Below, piece after piece: positions 32,432 through 41,956 of a DNA stretch of 64,000 nucleotides. Under the pieces are notes generated by a model. That model saw only the letters and a list, made by a program, of their open reading frames with translations. It searched no databases and was not told the origin of the DNA. Numbering within the stretch: the stretch's first letter is position 1; the number at the start of each line of letters is the position of its first letter. A program made the position numbers and the translations under genes. Origin of the DNA: Variovorax paradoxus (GTDB lineage Bacteria > Pseudomonadota > Gammaproteobacteria > Burkholderiales > Burkholderiaceae_C). The DNA is taken from assembly GCF_030815855.1 (NCBI RefSeq), contig NZ_JAUSXG010000001.1, forward strand, positions 310,001 through 374,000. The letters run 5' to 3'.

Positions 32432-33706
32432 TCAGCCCAGCAGCGCCAGCGCGAATTCACGCGCGTTGAAGGTTTCGAGGTCTTCGAGCTTCTCGCCCAC
32501 GCCGATGAAGTAAACCGGGATCGGCCGCTCGCGCGCAATGGCGCAGAGCACGCCGCCCTTGGCCGTGCCGTCGAGCTTGGTCACGACCAGGCCGGTGAGG
32601 CCCAGCGTTTCGTCGAAGGCCTTGACCTGTGCCAGGGCGTTCTGGCCGGTGTTGCCGTCGATCACCAGCAGCACCTCGTGCGGCGCCGAGGCGTCGGCCT
32701 TGGTGACCACGCGCTTGATCTTCTTGAGCTCGTCCATCAGGTGCAGCTGCGTCGGCAGGCGGCCCGCGGTGTCGACCAGCACCACGTCCTTGCCGCGCGC
32801 CTTGCCGGCGGTGACCGCGTCGAAGCTCACGGCGGAGGGGTCGCCGCCTTCCTGGCTCACGATCTCGACCGTGTTGCGGTCGGCCCAGACCAGCAGCTGC
32901 TCGCGCGCCGCCGCCCGGAAGGTGTCGGCCGCGGCGAGCAGCACCGAGGCGCCCTCGCTGGCCAGGTGCTTGGTGAGCTTGCCGATCGAGGTGGTCTTGC
33001 CCGCGCCGTTGACGCCGGCCACCATGATCACCGTCGGCGAGAACTGGCCGATGACGAGCGGTTTTTCGAGCGGCTGGAGCAGATCGGTGATGGCGTCGGC
33101 CAGCAGCCGCTTGACCTGCGCGGCGTCGGTCGCCATCTGGCGCTTGACGCGGCCCCGCAGGTCGTCGAGCAGGAACTCGGTAGCCTTGACGCCGGTGTCG
33201 GCCATCAGCAGGGCCGATTCGAGCTCTTCGTACAGCGCTTCGTCGATCTGCGCGTTGACGAACACCGCCTGGATGCCGGTGCCGGTCTTGCGCAGGCCGG
33301 TCTTGAGCTTGTCGAACCAACCCTTGCGCTCGGCAGGCATGGCGGCCTCGGCCACGGGCGCTGCGGCGGGCGGGGGCGGCGGCAGTGGGGCCGGCGGCTG
33401 GGTGGGAGCAGGCGTCGGCACCGGCACTGGCATGGCGGCTGGTGCGAGGGGCGCCGCAGCTGGAACAGCGGCAGGCAGCGGAGGTGGTGGCGCCACGACG
33501 GGCGGCATTGAAGGTGCAGGTGCGACCGGGGGTGGCGGCGCGGGTTCTTCCGCGGCCGGCTTCGAGCCGAACCAGCTCGACGGCGAGAACACCGAACGCG
33601 CGGGCGCAGCCTCGGGGGCCGGGGCCGGTGCCGGCTCGGCTACCGGGGAGGGCTCCGGTGCGGCGGGAGATTCTGCGGGCGGTTTTTTCTTGAAGAAACT
33701 GAACAT
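32432..33706 (-). CDS. ftsY: Signal recognition particle receptor FtsY
   Basis: The 424-residue product starts MFSFFKKKPPAES, then a long Ala/Pro/Glu-rich N-terminal region (about 10-125) whose length varies between species and which binds membranes. The NG domain follows: GVNGAGKTTSIGKLTKHL (P-loop), LAAADTFRAAAREQLLVW, VDTAGRLPTQ, and TKLDGTAKGG with the guanine-specificity TKLD. It ends FNAREFALALLG. FtsY with Ffh targets ribosomes to the translocon. The gene is divergent from the M16 peptidases, as is common in beta-proteobacteria. Confidence 0.97.
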   Translation of the reverse strand: MFSFFKKKPPAESPAAPEPSPVAEPAPAPAPEAAPARSVFSPSSWFGSKPAAEEPAPPPPVAPAPSMPPVVAPPPPLPAAVPAAAPLAPAAMPVPVPTPAPTQPPAPLPPPPPAAAPVAEAAMPAERKGWFDKLKTGLRKTGTGIQAVFVNAQIDEALYEELESALLMADTGVKATEFLLDDLRGRVKRQMATDAAQVKRLLADAITDLLQPLEKPLVIGQFSPTVIMVAGVNGAGKTTSIGKLTKHLASEGASVLLAAADTFRAAAREQLLVWADRNTVEIVSQEGGDPSAVSFDAVTAGKARGKDVVLVDTAGRLPTQLHLMDELKKIKRVVTKADASAPHEVLLVIDGNTGQNALAQVKAFDETLGLTGLVVTKLDGTAKGGVLCAIARERPIPVYFIGVGEKLEDLETFNAREFALALLG

Positions 33707-33735
33707 CGGGAGCTTTTTACAATCCGACCCATTCT

Positions 33736-35196
33736 ATGAAACACCCCTCGCCACGCCGTGCTGCGTCTGGTGCGGTGCTGGCAATGGCGCTTTCGGCGCT
33801 GTGGGCCATGCCTGCTCAGGCCCAGTCCACTCCGGCTCCCGCCGTTCCATCCACCTCCGGTTCAGCTGCCGCAGCGGCAACCGCTCCGCAGCAGTTCACC
33901 CTTGCCAACGGCATGACGCTGCTGGTGCTGCCCGACAGGCGCGCGCCGACCGCGGTGCAGATGGTCTGGGTTCGCGTGGGCTCCGTCGACGAGGTCGACG
34001 GCACGTCGGGCGTGGCCCACGTGCTCGAGCACATGATGTTCAAGGGCACCAAGACCATCAAGCCGGGCGAGTTCTCGCGCCGCGTGGCGGCGCTGGGCGG
34101 GCAGGAAAACGCGTTCACCACGCGCGACTACACCGGCTACTACCAGCAGATTCCCGTGGCCAGCCTCGAGCAGGTCATGAAACTCGAGTCGGACCGCTTC
34201 GCCAACAACCAGTGGTCCGACGACGAGTTCAAGCGCGAGATCGAAGTGGTCAAGGAAGAGCGCCGCATGCGCACCGACGACCAGCCGCGCGCATTGCTTG
34301 GCGAGCAGCAGAACGCCGCGATCTTCACGGCCTCGCCCTACCACCGCCCCGTGGTCGGCTGGATGAGCGATCTCGACGCGATGACGCCCGACGACGCGCG
34401 CGACTTCTTCCGGCGCTGGTACGTACCCGCCAACGCCGCGGTGGTGGTGGTTGGCGACGTCGACGTGGCCAAGGTGCGTGCGCTGGCCGAGAAGTATTAC
34501 GGCAGCATTCCCTCCCGCGCCGTGCCCGCGCGCAAGCCGCGCAGCGAGCCTGCGCAGCGCGGCATCCGCCGCATCGAGTTCAAGGCGCCGGCCGAGCAGG
34601 CCTACGTCTCGCTCGCGTTCCGCATTCCGCAGCTGGAGGCCCTCGATGCCGCCGACAGCGACGTGTGGGCGCTCGAGGTGCTGTCTGCCGTGCTCGACGG
34701 CTACACGGGCGCGCGGCTCGACCGGGCCTTGACCCAAGGCCCCGGCCGCGTGGCCGATTCGGCGGGTGCCTATTCGGGGCTGGCCGGCCGCGGGCCGCAG
34801 CTGTTCACGCTCGTGGGGGTTCCCGCGAACGGAAAAACGGCCGAGGCGGTCGAGGCGGCGCTGCGGGCCGAGGTGACGCGCATCGCGAAGGAAGGCGTGG
34901 GCGAGGCCGAACTCGCGCGCGTCAAGACGCAATGGGTGGCCAGCGAAACCTACAAGCGCGATTCAGTGATGGCGCAGGCCCGCGAGCTCGGCAGCAACTG
35001 GGTGCAGGGCCTGCCGCTGGACACCAGCGCGCGGATCATCGCCAAGCTGCAGGCCGTGACGCCGGCCCAGGTGCAGGCGGTGGCCGCCAGGTACTTCGGC
35101 GACGACCAGCTCACGGTGGCCACCTTGCGCCCCCTGCCACCGGAAGCCAAGCCCCGCGGCCGCGGTTTTGCAGCCCCCGAAGGCGAGCTGCGCTGA
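33736..35196 (+). CDS. M16-family zinc metallopeptidase (catalytic subunit)
   Basis: The 486-residue product has a signal peptide ending MPAQAQ. The inverted zinc motif HVLEHMMFKG (HxxEH) is at about residues 95-99, and the third ligand Glu is in the following VVKEERRMRTDDQ. Second-half features include QAYVSLAFRIPQLEA. It is a periplasmic pitrilysin/PqqL-like peptidase. An M16 gene without the metal site follows after 15 bases; such pairs form clamshell heterodimers, with the second protein as the non-catalytic half. Confidence 0.94.
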   Translation: MKHPSPRRAASGAVLAMALSALWAMPAQAQSTPAPAVPSTSGSAAAAATAPQQFTLANGMTLLVLPDRRAPTAVQMVWVRVGSVDEVDGTSGVAHVLEHMMFKGTKTIKPGEFSRRVAALGGQENAFTTRDYTGYYQQIPVASLEQVMKLESDRFANNQWSDDEFKREIEVVKEERRMRTDDQPRALLGEQQNAAIFTASPYHRPVVGWMSDLDAMTPDDARDFFRRWYVPANAAVVVVGDVDVAKVRALAEKYYGSIPSRAVPARKPRSEPAQRGIRRIEFKAPAEQAYVSLAFRIPQLEALDAADSDVWALEVLSAVLDGYTGARLDRALTQGPGRVADSAGAYSGLAGRGPQLFTLVGVPANGKTAEAVEAALRAEVTRIAKEGVGEAELARVKTQWVASETYKRDSVMAQARELGSNWVQGLPLDTSARIIAKLQAVTPAQVQAVAARYFGDDQLTVATLRPLPPEAKPRGRGFAAPEGELR

Positions 35197-35211
35197 AAGG
35201 CCCGGATTTCC

Positions 35212-36552
35212 ATGACCACAATGAAAAAAATGCTTCGTCCCGCGCTGTTCGCCGTCGTTGCCGCCGTGGCGGGCGCCGCGCAAGCCGCGCTCCCCATCGA
35301 GCACTGGACCCTCGCGAGCGGCGCCAGGATCTACCTTGTGTCGACCCAGGCGCTACCCATCGTCGATGTGCAGATCGATTTCGACGCCGGCAGCCGGCGC
35401 GACCCGGCGGCCCAGGCCGGCCTCGCCGGCGTGAGCGCGACCATGGTCGAGAAGGGCGTGCGCGCCGGCAAGAACGGCGAGCCCGCGCTCGACGAGAACG
35501 CACTGGGTGAAGCCTGGGCCGACCTGGGCGCCGAGTTCAACGCCAGCGCCGGCACCGATCGCGCCAGCTACTCGCTGCGCACCCTGTCCGACCCGGCGCT
35601 GCTGGCCAAGGTCGTCACGCTCGCGTCACGCGAGATCGGCGAACCGGCCTTTCCCGACGACATCTGGCAGCGCGAGCGCGAGCGCATCAACGCGTCGCTG
35701 AAGGAGGCCAACACCAAGCCGGCAACCATTGCGGGCCGTGCCTTCGCGCAGGGCGTCTACGGCAGCCACCCCTACGGGCAGGAAGTCACCGAAGCCACGC
35801 TGGCGCGGATCGACACCGCGGCCATGCGGCAGCGCTACCAGCAGCTCGTCATGCCGTGCCGGGCCAAGCTCAGCATCGTCGGTGCCGTGACCCGCGCCGA
35901 GGCCGAAGCCATGGCCACCGCGCTGCTCTCGCGGCTGCCCGGCCCCGAGGCCTGCACGCCGCTGCCCGCCATCGCGCCGGTGGCCGCGCTGACGGCGCCG
36001 AAGGACGAGCGCATTCCGTTCGCTTCGGCCCAGGCCCATGTCTGGATCGGGCAACCCGGCTATCCGCGCAAGGACCCCGACCACTTCGCGCTCACGCTCG
36101 GCAACTACGTGCTGGGCGGCGGCGGCTTCGTCTCGCGGCTGACCAACGAAGTGCGCGAGAAGCGCGGCCTGGCCTACAGCGTCTACAGCGGCTTCGCGCC
36201 GGGGCTGGATGCGGGTGCGTTCCGCGTCGGCTTCCAGACGCGCCCCGACCAGGCCGAAGAGGCCGTGAAAGTCTCGCGCAATGTGCTCGCGAAGTTCGTG
36301 GCCGAAGGCCCGACCGCCGCCGAGCTCAAGGCTGCGAAGGACAACCTGATCGGCGGCTTCCCCCTCTTGCTGGACAGCAACCGCAAGCTCATCGGCAACG
36401 TGGCCAACATTGCCTGGCACGACCTGCCGCTCGACTACCTCGACACCTGGACCGCGCGCATGAACGCGGTCACCGCGGCCGAGGTCCGGGCCGCCTTTGC
36501 GCGCAAGCTGCAGCCCGAGCGCATGGTGACGGTGGTGGTGGGCGGCAAGTAG
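35212..36552 (+). CDS. M16-family peptidase-like protein lacking HxxEH (non-catalytic partner)
   Basis: The 446-residue product has a signal peptide (through AAQAALPIEHW). The M16 fold is plain from RIYLVSTQALPIVDVQIDFDAGS to QAHVWIGQPGYPRKDPDHFAL and NEVREKRGLAYSVYSGF. At the place of the zinc motif it reads GVSATMVEKGVRAG, with no HxxEH, so it cannot bind zinc in the usual way. It keeps the R/Y substrate-contact GLAYSVY motif. It probably pairs with the active subunit encoded upstream. Confidence 0.93.
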   Translation: MTTMKKMLRPALFAVVAAVAGAAQAALPIEHWTLASGARIYLVSTQALPIVDVQIDFDAGSRRDPAAQAGLAGVSATMVEKGVRAGKNGEPALDENALGEAWADLGAEFNASAGTDRASYSLRTLSDPALLAKVVTLASREIGEPAFPDDIWQRERERINASLKEANTKPATIAGRAFAQGVYGSHPYGQEVTEATLARIDTAAMRQRYQQLVMPCRAKLSIVGAVTRAEAEAMATALLSRLPGPEACTPLPAIAPVAALTAPKDERIPFASAQAHVWIGQPGYPRKDPDHFALTLGNYVLGGGGFVSRLTNEVREKRGLAYSVYSGFAPGLDAGAFRVGFQTRPDQAEEAVKVSRNVLAKFVAEGPTAAELKAAKDNLIGGFPLLLDSNRKLIGNVANIAWHDLPLDYLDTWTARMNAVTAAEVRAAFARKLQPERMVTVVVGGK

Positions 36553-36563
36553 GCAGAAGCGTT

Positions 36564-37472
36564 TCAGCGCAGGGCGTGCGCGCCGCTTGCAGCGGCCGCA
36601 CGCACCGCGGCCCTGAGGCGTTCCAGGAGCTGCGGCGCCGCGCGCGCCTGCTGCCAGTAGAGCGGCACCTGCAACGCCGAGCCGGGCACCAGCTCCACCA
36701 GTTCGCCCGCGCGCATCGCATCGGCCGCCATGCTGGCGGGAAGCATGCCCCAGCCCATGCCGGCGCGCGCCGCTTCAAGGAAACCATGTGCCGAGGGCAG
36801 CCAGTGCCGCGGTGTCTCGATGCTGCGGTGGCAGATGCGCCGCACCCAGCGTGCCTGCAACCGGTCCTTGCGGTCGAACACCAGGCTTGGCCCATGGGCC
36901 AATGTGCGCGCACCCACGCCCTTGGCGAAATACCGGCGCACGAACTCCGGGCTTGCGGCCGCCACGTAGTGCATGGTGCCCAGCGCCTCGCTGTTGCAGC
37001 CGGCCACCGGCTGCGCCAACGCCGTGACCGCGGCCAGCACGGTGCCGCTTCGCAGGCGTTCGGCGGTGTGGTCCTGGTCGTCCACGGTCAGGTCGAGCAG
37101 GGCGGATTCTTCCTGCTTCGCAAAGGCCGAGGCGGCCGCCATGAACCAGGTGGCCAGGCTGTCGGCGTTCACCGCCACCCGCACCGTGACGCGCTCGCGC
37201 TCGTTGCCTCCCATGCCGAGGGCGGGCAGCGCGTCGCGCAGCTCGTGCTCCAGCATGCCGACGCGCTCGAAGTGGCGGCAGAGCTGTTGGCCGGCCTCCG
37301 TGGCCACGCACGGCTGGCCGCGCACCAGCAGCGCGCCGCCCGTGCGCTCCTCGAGCAGCTTCACGCGCTGGGAGACCGCCGACGGCGTGACATTCAGAGC
37401 GCGGGCCGCGCGCTCGAAACTGCCTTCGCGCACCACGGCGGCCAATGCGTTCAGGGCGGCGTAGTCGAGCAT
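36564..37472 (-). CDS. argP: LysR-type regulator ArgP
   Basis: The 302-residue protein has the ArgP/IciA N-terminus MLDYAALNALAAVVREGSF and the HTH RAARALNVTPSAVSQRVKLLE. A co-effector domain follows, including VRVAVNADSLATWFM, typical of ArgP. ArgP activates the arginine/lysine exporter gene argO with arginine and is blocked by lysine. The LysE/ArgO gene is divergent across 81 AT-rich bases, the classical arrangement, which makes the assignment secure. Confidence 0.94.
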   Translation of the reverse strand: MLDYAALNALAAVVREGSFERAARALNVTPSAVSQRVKLLEERTGGALLVRGQPCVATEAGQQLCRHFERVGMLEHELRDALPALGMGGNERERVTVRVAVNADSLATWFMAAASAFAKQEESALLDLTVDDQDHTAERLRSGTVLAAVTALAQPVAGCNSEALGTMHYVAAASPEFVRRYFAKGVGARTLAHGPSLVFDRKDRLQARWVRRICHRSIETPRHWLPSAHGFLEAARAGMGWGMLPASMAADAMRAGELVELVPGSALQVPLYWQQARAAPQLLERLRAAVRAAAASGAHALR

Positions 37473-37553
37473 GGTTCCTTGAAATTAGTAAAACTGAATA
37501 TGGCTTAGGAAGTTTAGTTTGAGTTAATTCGCGCGCAGCGGCAAGCTGGCGCC
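37473..37553. promoter_or_regulatory. ArgP-controlled divergent region between argP and argO
   Basis: The block is AT-rich; 37482-37539 carries repeated A/T-runs such as ATTAGTAAAACT and AAGTTTAGTTTGAGTTAAT, with AAACT and AGTTT half-sites in inverted order. This is the expected position of the ArgP operator and the argO promoter. Confidence 0.55.
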
Positions 37554-38189
37554 ATGGTCACCGCACAAATCACCACCGCATTCGCCAACGGGCTCTTCAT
37601 GAGCCTGGTGCTCATCGTCGCGATCGGCGCGCAGAACGCGTACGTGCTGCGTCAAGGATTGCGGCGCGAGCATGTGAGCGCCGTGGTGCTGTTCTGCGCG
37701 GTGAGCGATGCGGTCCTGATCACGGCCGGCGTCGCCGGGATGGCGCAGGCGCTCCAAGGGCGGCCCGCCGTGGCCACTGCGCTCGCGGCGCTTGGTGCGC
37801 TGTTCCTGGGTGCGTATGGTGGGCGCGCACTGTGGCGTTCGCGGCAGGCGGGCGCGCTCCATGCCGCGCCACAGGGCGCGTCGCTCTCGCGTGCCGCCGT
37901 GCTGGCGCAGGCGGCGGGCTTCACGCTGCTGAATCCGCATGTGTACCTCGACACCGTGCTGCTGGTGGGCAGCACCGGCGCCCAGTACGGCGGTTCGCTC
38001 AAGGCCTGGTTCGTCGCGGGTTCGGCGCTTGCCAGCGCGCTGTGGTTCTCGGCGCTGGGCTTTGGTGCGCGCTGGCTGGCCCCGATGTTCGCGCGTCCGC
38101 GTGCCTGGCAGGTGCTCGACGCGCTGATCGGCGGCACGATGCTCGTGCTTGCCGCGCTGCTGGCACGGCGCGCTCTTCTGGGGGCGTAG
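37554..38189 (+). CDS. argO: LysE/ArgO-family arginine (lysine) exporter
   Basis: The 211-residue membrane protein has about five to six hydrophobic segments and the family signature SLVLIVAIGAQNAYVLRQGLRREH near residues 19-42. A later AAGFTLLNPHVYLDTVLLVG is the conserved LNPHxYLDT segment. It exports basic amino acids. It is divergent from argP, its likely activator. The stop at 38189 is 30 bases before rsmD. Confidence 0.95.
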   Translation: MVTAQITTAFANGLFMSLVLIVAIGAQNAYVLRQGLRREHVSAVVLFCAVSDAVLITAGVAGMAQALQGRPAVATALAALGALFLGAYGGRALWRSRQAGALHAAPQGASLSRAAVLAQAAGFTLLNPHVYLDTVLLVGSTGAQYGGSLKAWFVAGSALASALWFSALGFGARWLAPMFARPRAWQVLDALIGGTMLVLAALLARRALLGA

Positions 38190-38219
38190 GGGCAGGTGCG
38201 GCGGCGTTAAGCTCGCCGT

Positions 38220-38885
38220 ATGCCCCAGAAGAAAGCCGCAGCCGCCAAGCGTCCCGCCTCACCGCCACCACCCTCGTCGCCCCGAGCGAAATCGCGGCCG
38301 AGTGAGGTGCGCATCATCGGAGGGCGATGGAAGCGCACGCGCCTTTCCGTGGCCGACAAGCCAGGCCTGCGGCCCACACCCGACCGCGTGCGCGAGACGC
38401 TGTTCAACTGGCTTGCAAGCATCGCTGGGGCGGGTGGCGGCGAATTGCCGGGCTGGCATTGCGTCGACGCATTCGCGGGCACCGGCGCCCTGGGGCTGGA
38501 GGCCGCTTCGCGCGGCGCCGCGAGCGTGCTGCTGTGCGAACAAGACGCCGCGCTGGTGGCGCAGTTGCAGGCCGCAAAAAGCAAGCTCTCGGCCGAGGCC
38601 GTGCGCGTCGAGCGCGGCAACGGACTTACCGCGCTCGAACGCGTTGCTGCAGGCACCCTGGATGCCGTCTTTCTCGACCCGCCATTCGACAGTACCGCCC
38701 TCTATGAGCCGTCGCTGCGCGCTGCCGCCCGGGCCGTGAAAGCCGGAGGCACCATCTACCTGGAAGCGCCGAGGCATTGGACCGACGAGGAGCTTGCTGC
38801 CGTCGGTCTTGTTGGTTTTCGTTACCTAAAGGCAGGCGCCGTGCATGCGCATCTGCTGCGGCAGGCTGCAAACGGGACTGCATAA
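38220..38885 (+). CDS. rsmD: 16S rRNA (guanine(966)-N(2))-methyltransferase RsmD
   Basis: The 221-residue product has a basic, Pro-Ser-rich N-terminal segment of about 30 residues. The RsmD domain follows: VRIIGGRWKRTRLSVADKPGLRPTPDRVRETLFNWL, CVDAFAGTGALGLEAASRGA (SAM motif), and LDAVFLDPPFD, the DPPF catalytic motif. It methylates G966 of 16S rRNA before assembly completes. coaD follows after 42 bases, the usual rsmD-coaD pairing. Confidence 0.96.
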   Translation: MPQKKAAAAKRPASPPPPSSPRAKSRPSEVRIIGGRWKRTRLSVADKPGLRPTPDRVRETLFNWLASIAGAGGGELPGWHCVDAFAGTGALGLEAASRGAASVLLCEQDAALVAQLQAAKSKLSAEAVRVERGNGLTALERVAAGTLDAVFLDPPFDSTALYEPSLRAAARAVKAGGTIYLEAPRHWTDEELAAVGLVGFRYLKAGAVHAHLLRQAANGTA

Positions 38886-38927
38886 TTCGCCGGACAAGCC
38901 GCACCGGCTGCATGAGGAAGAAGCACC

Positions 38928-39428
38928 ATGGCCAGCAACGTGATCGCGGTTTATCCCGGCACTTTCGATCCCATCACCCTCGGCCACGAGGATGTGGTGC
39001 GGCGTGCAACCCAGCTTTTTTCCAAGGTCATCGTCGCGGTTGCGGCGGGCCACCACAAGAAGGCGCTGTTCACCTTGCCCGAGCGCATGGAGATGGCGCG
39101 CGAGGCCGTGAAGCCCTACAGCGACCAGGTCACGGTCGAGAGCTTTTCGGGCTTGCTGCGCGACTTCGTGGTGGCGCGCGGCGGCAAGGCCATGGTGCGC
39201 GGCCTGCGCGCCGTGACCGACTTCGACTACGAGTTTCAGCTGGCGGGCATGAACCGCTCGCTGATGCCCGATGTGGAGACCGTGTTCCTGACGCCCAGCG
39301 ACAAGTACCAGTTCATCTCGAGCACCTTCGTGCGCGAAATCGCCATGCTCGGCGGCGAAGTCCACAAGTTCGTTTCGCCCGATGTGGAAACGCATTTGAC
39401 GGCCAAAGTGCGCAGCCTTCGTGAATAG
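38928..39428 (+). CDS. coaD: Phosphopantetheine adenylyltransferase CoaD
   Basis: The 166-residue product has [20 protein letters not shown], with the T/HxGH nucleotidyltransferase motif, and ends [15 protein letters not shown], the ISSTxxR adenylate motif. It makes dephospho-CoA from 4'-phosphopantetheine and ATP, the rate-limiting step of CoA biosynthesis. Typical beta-proteobacterial length. Confidence 0.97.
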   Translation: MASNVIAVYPGTFDPITLGHEDVVRRATQLFSKVIVAVAAGHHKKALFTLPERMEMAREAVKPYSDQVTVESFSGLLRDFVVARGGKAMVRGLRAVTDFDYEFQLAGMNRSLMPDVETVFLTPSDKYQFISSTFVREIAMLGGEVHKFVSPDVETHLTAKVRSLRE

Positions 39429-39469
39429 GCTCGCGGCTTGTCGGCTGCATGCTCGCCATGGGCCGTGAG

Positions 39470-40135
39470 ATGAGCGGTCGATTTCCGCTGCCGCGCCTGC
39501 ATCCGCTGGGCGATGCGGCCTTGCTTTGCGAACTGGCGCCGCCGGCCACCTTGGCGCAACAGCAGCAGGTCTGGGCGCTGGCTGCCGCGGTTCGGCAGTG
39601 GCCCGGCGTGGGCGAGGTGCTGCCCGGCATGAACAATCTCACGCTGACTTTCGACCCCGTCGCGATCGATGTCGATGCGCTGATGGCGCGCGTCAACGAG
39701 GCTTGGCCCCGGCTGTCGGCTACCGCGATCGAAGGCCGCATGGTGGAAATTCCGGTGGCCTATGGCGGCGAGCACGGCCCGGACCTTGCCGATGTTGCGG
39801 CCCACACCGGGCTCACGCCCGCCGAAGTGGTGCGGCGCCACAGTGCCGGCGAGTACGTGGTCTACCTGCTCGGCTTTCTGCCGGGCTTCGCCTTCATGGG
39901 CGGGCTGCCGCCCGAGCTCGCCACGCCGCGCCGGGCCGAACCGCGCACCGCGGTGCCCGCGCGGTCGGTCGGCATCGGCGGCGAGCAGACCGGCATCTAT
40001 CCGCTGGTGTCGCCGGGCGGTTGGCAGCTGATCGGCCGCACGTCGCTGGAGCTTTTCGACCCGACGGCCGAACCGCCGACCTTGCTGCGTCCGGGCGACC
40101 GGGTGCGTTTTGTCGTCGAAAGCGTAGAGACATGA
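39470..40135 (+). CDS. pxpB: 5-oxoprolinase subunit B (KipI-like)
   Basis: The protein is about 221 residues if translation starts at the ATG at 39470; ATGs at 39449 and 39458 are in frame and none has a clear ribosome site. It shows [46 protein letters not shown] and [48 protein letters not shown], the KipI/PxpB core. With PxpA and PxpC it forms the ATP-dependent enzyme that opens 5-oxoproline to glutamate. It overlaps pxpC by four bases. Confidence 0.94.
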   Translation: MSGRFPLPRLHPLGDAALLCELAPPATLAQQQQVWALAAAVRQWPGVGEVLPGMNNLTLTFDPVAIDVDALMARVNEAWPRLSATAIEGRMVEIPVAYGGEHGPDLADVAAHTGLTPAEVVRRHSAGEYVVYLLGFLPGFAFMGGLPPELATPRRAEPRTAVPARSVGIGGEQTGIYPLVSPGGWQLIGRTSLELFDPTAEPPTLLRPGDRVRFVVESVET

Positions 40136-41130
40136 TGCTGGTCCAGAAACCCGGCATGCTGGCTTCGGTGCAAGACCTGGGGCGGCACGGGCATCGCCAA
40201 GTCGGCATCTGCCCCGGCGGCGCGCTCGACGTGCTGGCGCTCACGCTGGCGAACCGGCTGGTCGGCAATGCCGACGGCGCGGCCGGCCTCGAAATCACCA
40301 TGGGCGGCTGCGAGATCCGCTTCGACACCGACACGCGCATCGCATTGGCCGGAGACGATTTCGCCGCCCGGCTCGACGGCACGCCCATCTGGCCTTGCTG
40401 GAGCATCCCGGTCGCGGCGGGGCAAACACTCAAGCTGGCGGGCGCCAACGCACCCGGCGCGAAGAAGGCCGGCCTGCGCAGCTGGCTCGCGGTGGCGGGC
40501 GGTATCGACGTGCCGCCGGTGCTCGGTTCGCGCAGCACCGACCTGAAGGCGGGCTTCGGCGGCCATCAAGGTCGCGCACTGCGCAAGGGCGACCGGCTGG
40601 CACTGGGCCGCGCAGCGCTCGGCGCCGCGCAGCTCGCCCGACGCCCGTTCGGCCTGCGCGGTCCCGAATGGGAAGCCGGGGAAGGCGAATCGGCCATCGC
40701 ACTGCGTGTCCTGCCCGGTCCCGAATTCGAACAGTTCACGACCGCCTCGCATGCGTTGCTCTGGAGCGAGCGCTGGCGAATCACCGCGCAGAGCAACCGC
40801 ATGGGGAGCCGGCTCGCGGGCGCCGAACTCAAGCGCAAACGCAGTGCCGACATGCTCTCTTCGGGCGTCATTCCCGGCACGATCCAGGTGCCGCCCTCGG
40901 GCCAGCCGATCATCCTGATGGGCGATGCGCAGACCACCGGCGGCTATCCGCGCATCGGCGTGGTGATTCGCGCCGACCTGTGGAAGCTCGCGCAGGCGCC
41001 GCTCGACGGCCGGTTGCGGCTGGTGCAGGTCGACATGGCGGCGGCGCTCGAGGCATGGGCCGGGCAGCAGCGCTATCTTGCCCAAGTGGCGCAAGGGCTC
41101 GCGGCGGCAGGCTGGCCGGGACCGGCATAG
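40132..41130 (+). CDS. pxpC: 5-oxoprolinase subunit C (KipA-like, biotin-dependent carboxyltransferase fold)
   Basis: The product is 332 residues. The start is the first codon of the ATGATG overlapping the pxpB stop. Motifs: [53 protein letters not shown], and [39 protein letters not shown], all KipA/PxpC hallmarks. It is the partner of PxpB in the 5-oxoprolinase complex. Its length is close to the family norm of about 310-330. Confidence 0.95.
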   Translation: MMLVQKPGMLASVQDLGRHGHRQVGICPGGALDVLALTLANRLVGNADGAAGLEITMGGCEIRFDTDTRIALAGDDFAARLDGTPIWPCWSIPVAAGQTLKLAGANAPGAKKAGLRSWLAVAGGIDVPPVLGSRSTDLKAGFGGHQGRALRKGDRLALGRAALGAAQLARRPFGLRGPEWEAGEGESAIALRVLPGPEFEQFTTASHALLWSERWRITAQSNRMGSRLAGAELKRKRSADMLSSGVIPGTIQVPPSGQPIILMGDAQTTGGYPRIGVVIRADLWKLAQAPLDGRLRLVQVDMAAALEAWAGQQRYLAQVAQGLAAAGWPGPA

Positions 41131-41201
41131 ACTGTGCAAGCAGCAGGCGCGCGGGGCTGGCTCCGATGCACCAGCCCTGCCTTGAAGAAGGAATGAACTC
41201 A

Positions 41202-41942
41202 ATGCAAATCGACCTGAATGCCGACCTCGGCGAAGGCGCCGGCAGTGACGAAGCGCTGCTCGGCCTCGTGAGCTCGGCCAACATCGCCTGCGGCTGGCAC
41301 GCGGGCGACGCCAAGACCATGCGGCAATGCGTGCGCTGGGCCATGGCGCACGGTGTGGCCATCGGCGCTCACCCCAGCTTTCCCGATCGCGAGAACTTCG
41401 GCCGCAGCACCATGCATCTGCCGCCCGACGAGATCGTGGCCAACGTGCTCTACCAGGTCGGCGCGCTGGCCGCGATCGTCAAGGCCGAAGGCGGCAAGCT
41501 CTCGCACGTGAAGGCGCACGGGCAGCTCTACAACCAGGCGGTGAAGGAGCCCGAACTCGCCGACGCGCTGTGCGAAGCCGTGCGGCGCTTCGATCCCTCT
41601 CTCAGGTTCTTCGGTCTTGCGGGCAGCGGCATGATCGACGCCGCGCGCCGTGCCGGCCTCACACCCGTCGAAGAAGTGTTCGCCGACCGCGGCTACATGC
41701 CCGACGGCAGCCTGGTGCCGCGCAGCCAGCCCGGCGCGCTCATCGAAGACGAAGACCAGTCGTTGGCCCAGACGCTCTCGCTGGTGCGCGACCGCAAGGT
41801 CACGGCCATCGACGGCAGCACCGTGCCGGTCAATGCCCAGACCGTGTGCCTGCACGGCGACGGTGCCCACGCATTGGCATTTGCGCGCCGCATTCGCGAC
41901 CGGCTGCAGCAAGAGGGCATCGCGGTTCGCGCGATGGCCTGA
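41202..41942 (+). CDS. pxpA: 5-oxoprolinase subunit A (LamB/YcsF family)
   Basis: The protein is 246 residues from the ATG at 41202 ([12 protein letters not shown]), preferred over 41193 because GAAGGA then sits nine bases upstream. The family phrase [18 protein letters not shown] is present, then [31 protein letters not shown] and [11 protein letters not shown]. PxpA is thought to carry part of the 5-oxoproline site. The order pxpB-pxpC-pxpA with pcp after it makes this a pyroglutamate-to-glutamate unit. Confidence 0.95.
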   Translation: MQIDLNADLGEGAGSDEALLGLVSSANIACGWHAGDAKTMRQCVRWAMAHGVAIGAHPSFPDRENFGRSTMHLPPDEIVANVLYQVGALAAIVKAEGGKLSHVKAHGQLYNQAVKEPELADALCEAVRRFDPSLRFFGLAGSGMIDAARRAGLTPVEEVFADRGYMPDGSLVPRSQPGALIEDEDQSLAQTLSLVRDRKVTAIDGSTVPVNAQTVCLHGDGAHALAFARRIRDRLQQEGIAVRAMA

Positions 41943-41956
41943 ACGCCGAGCACGCA

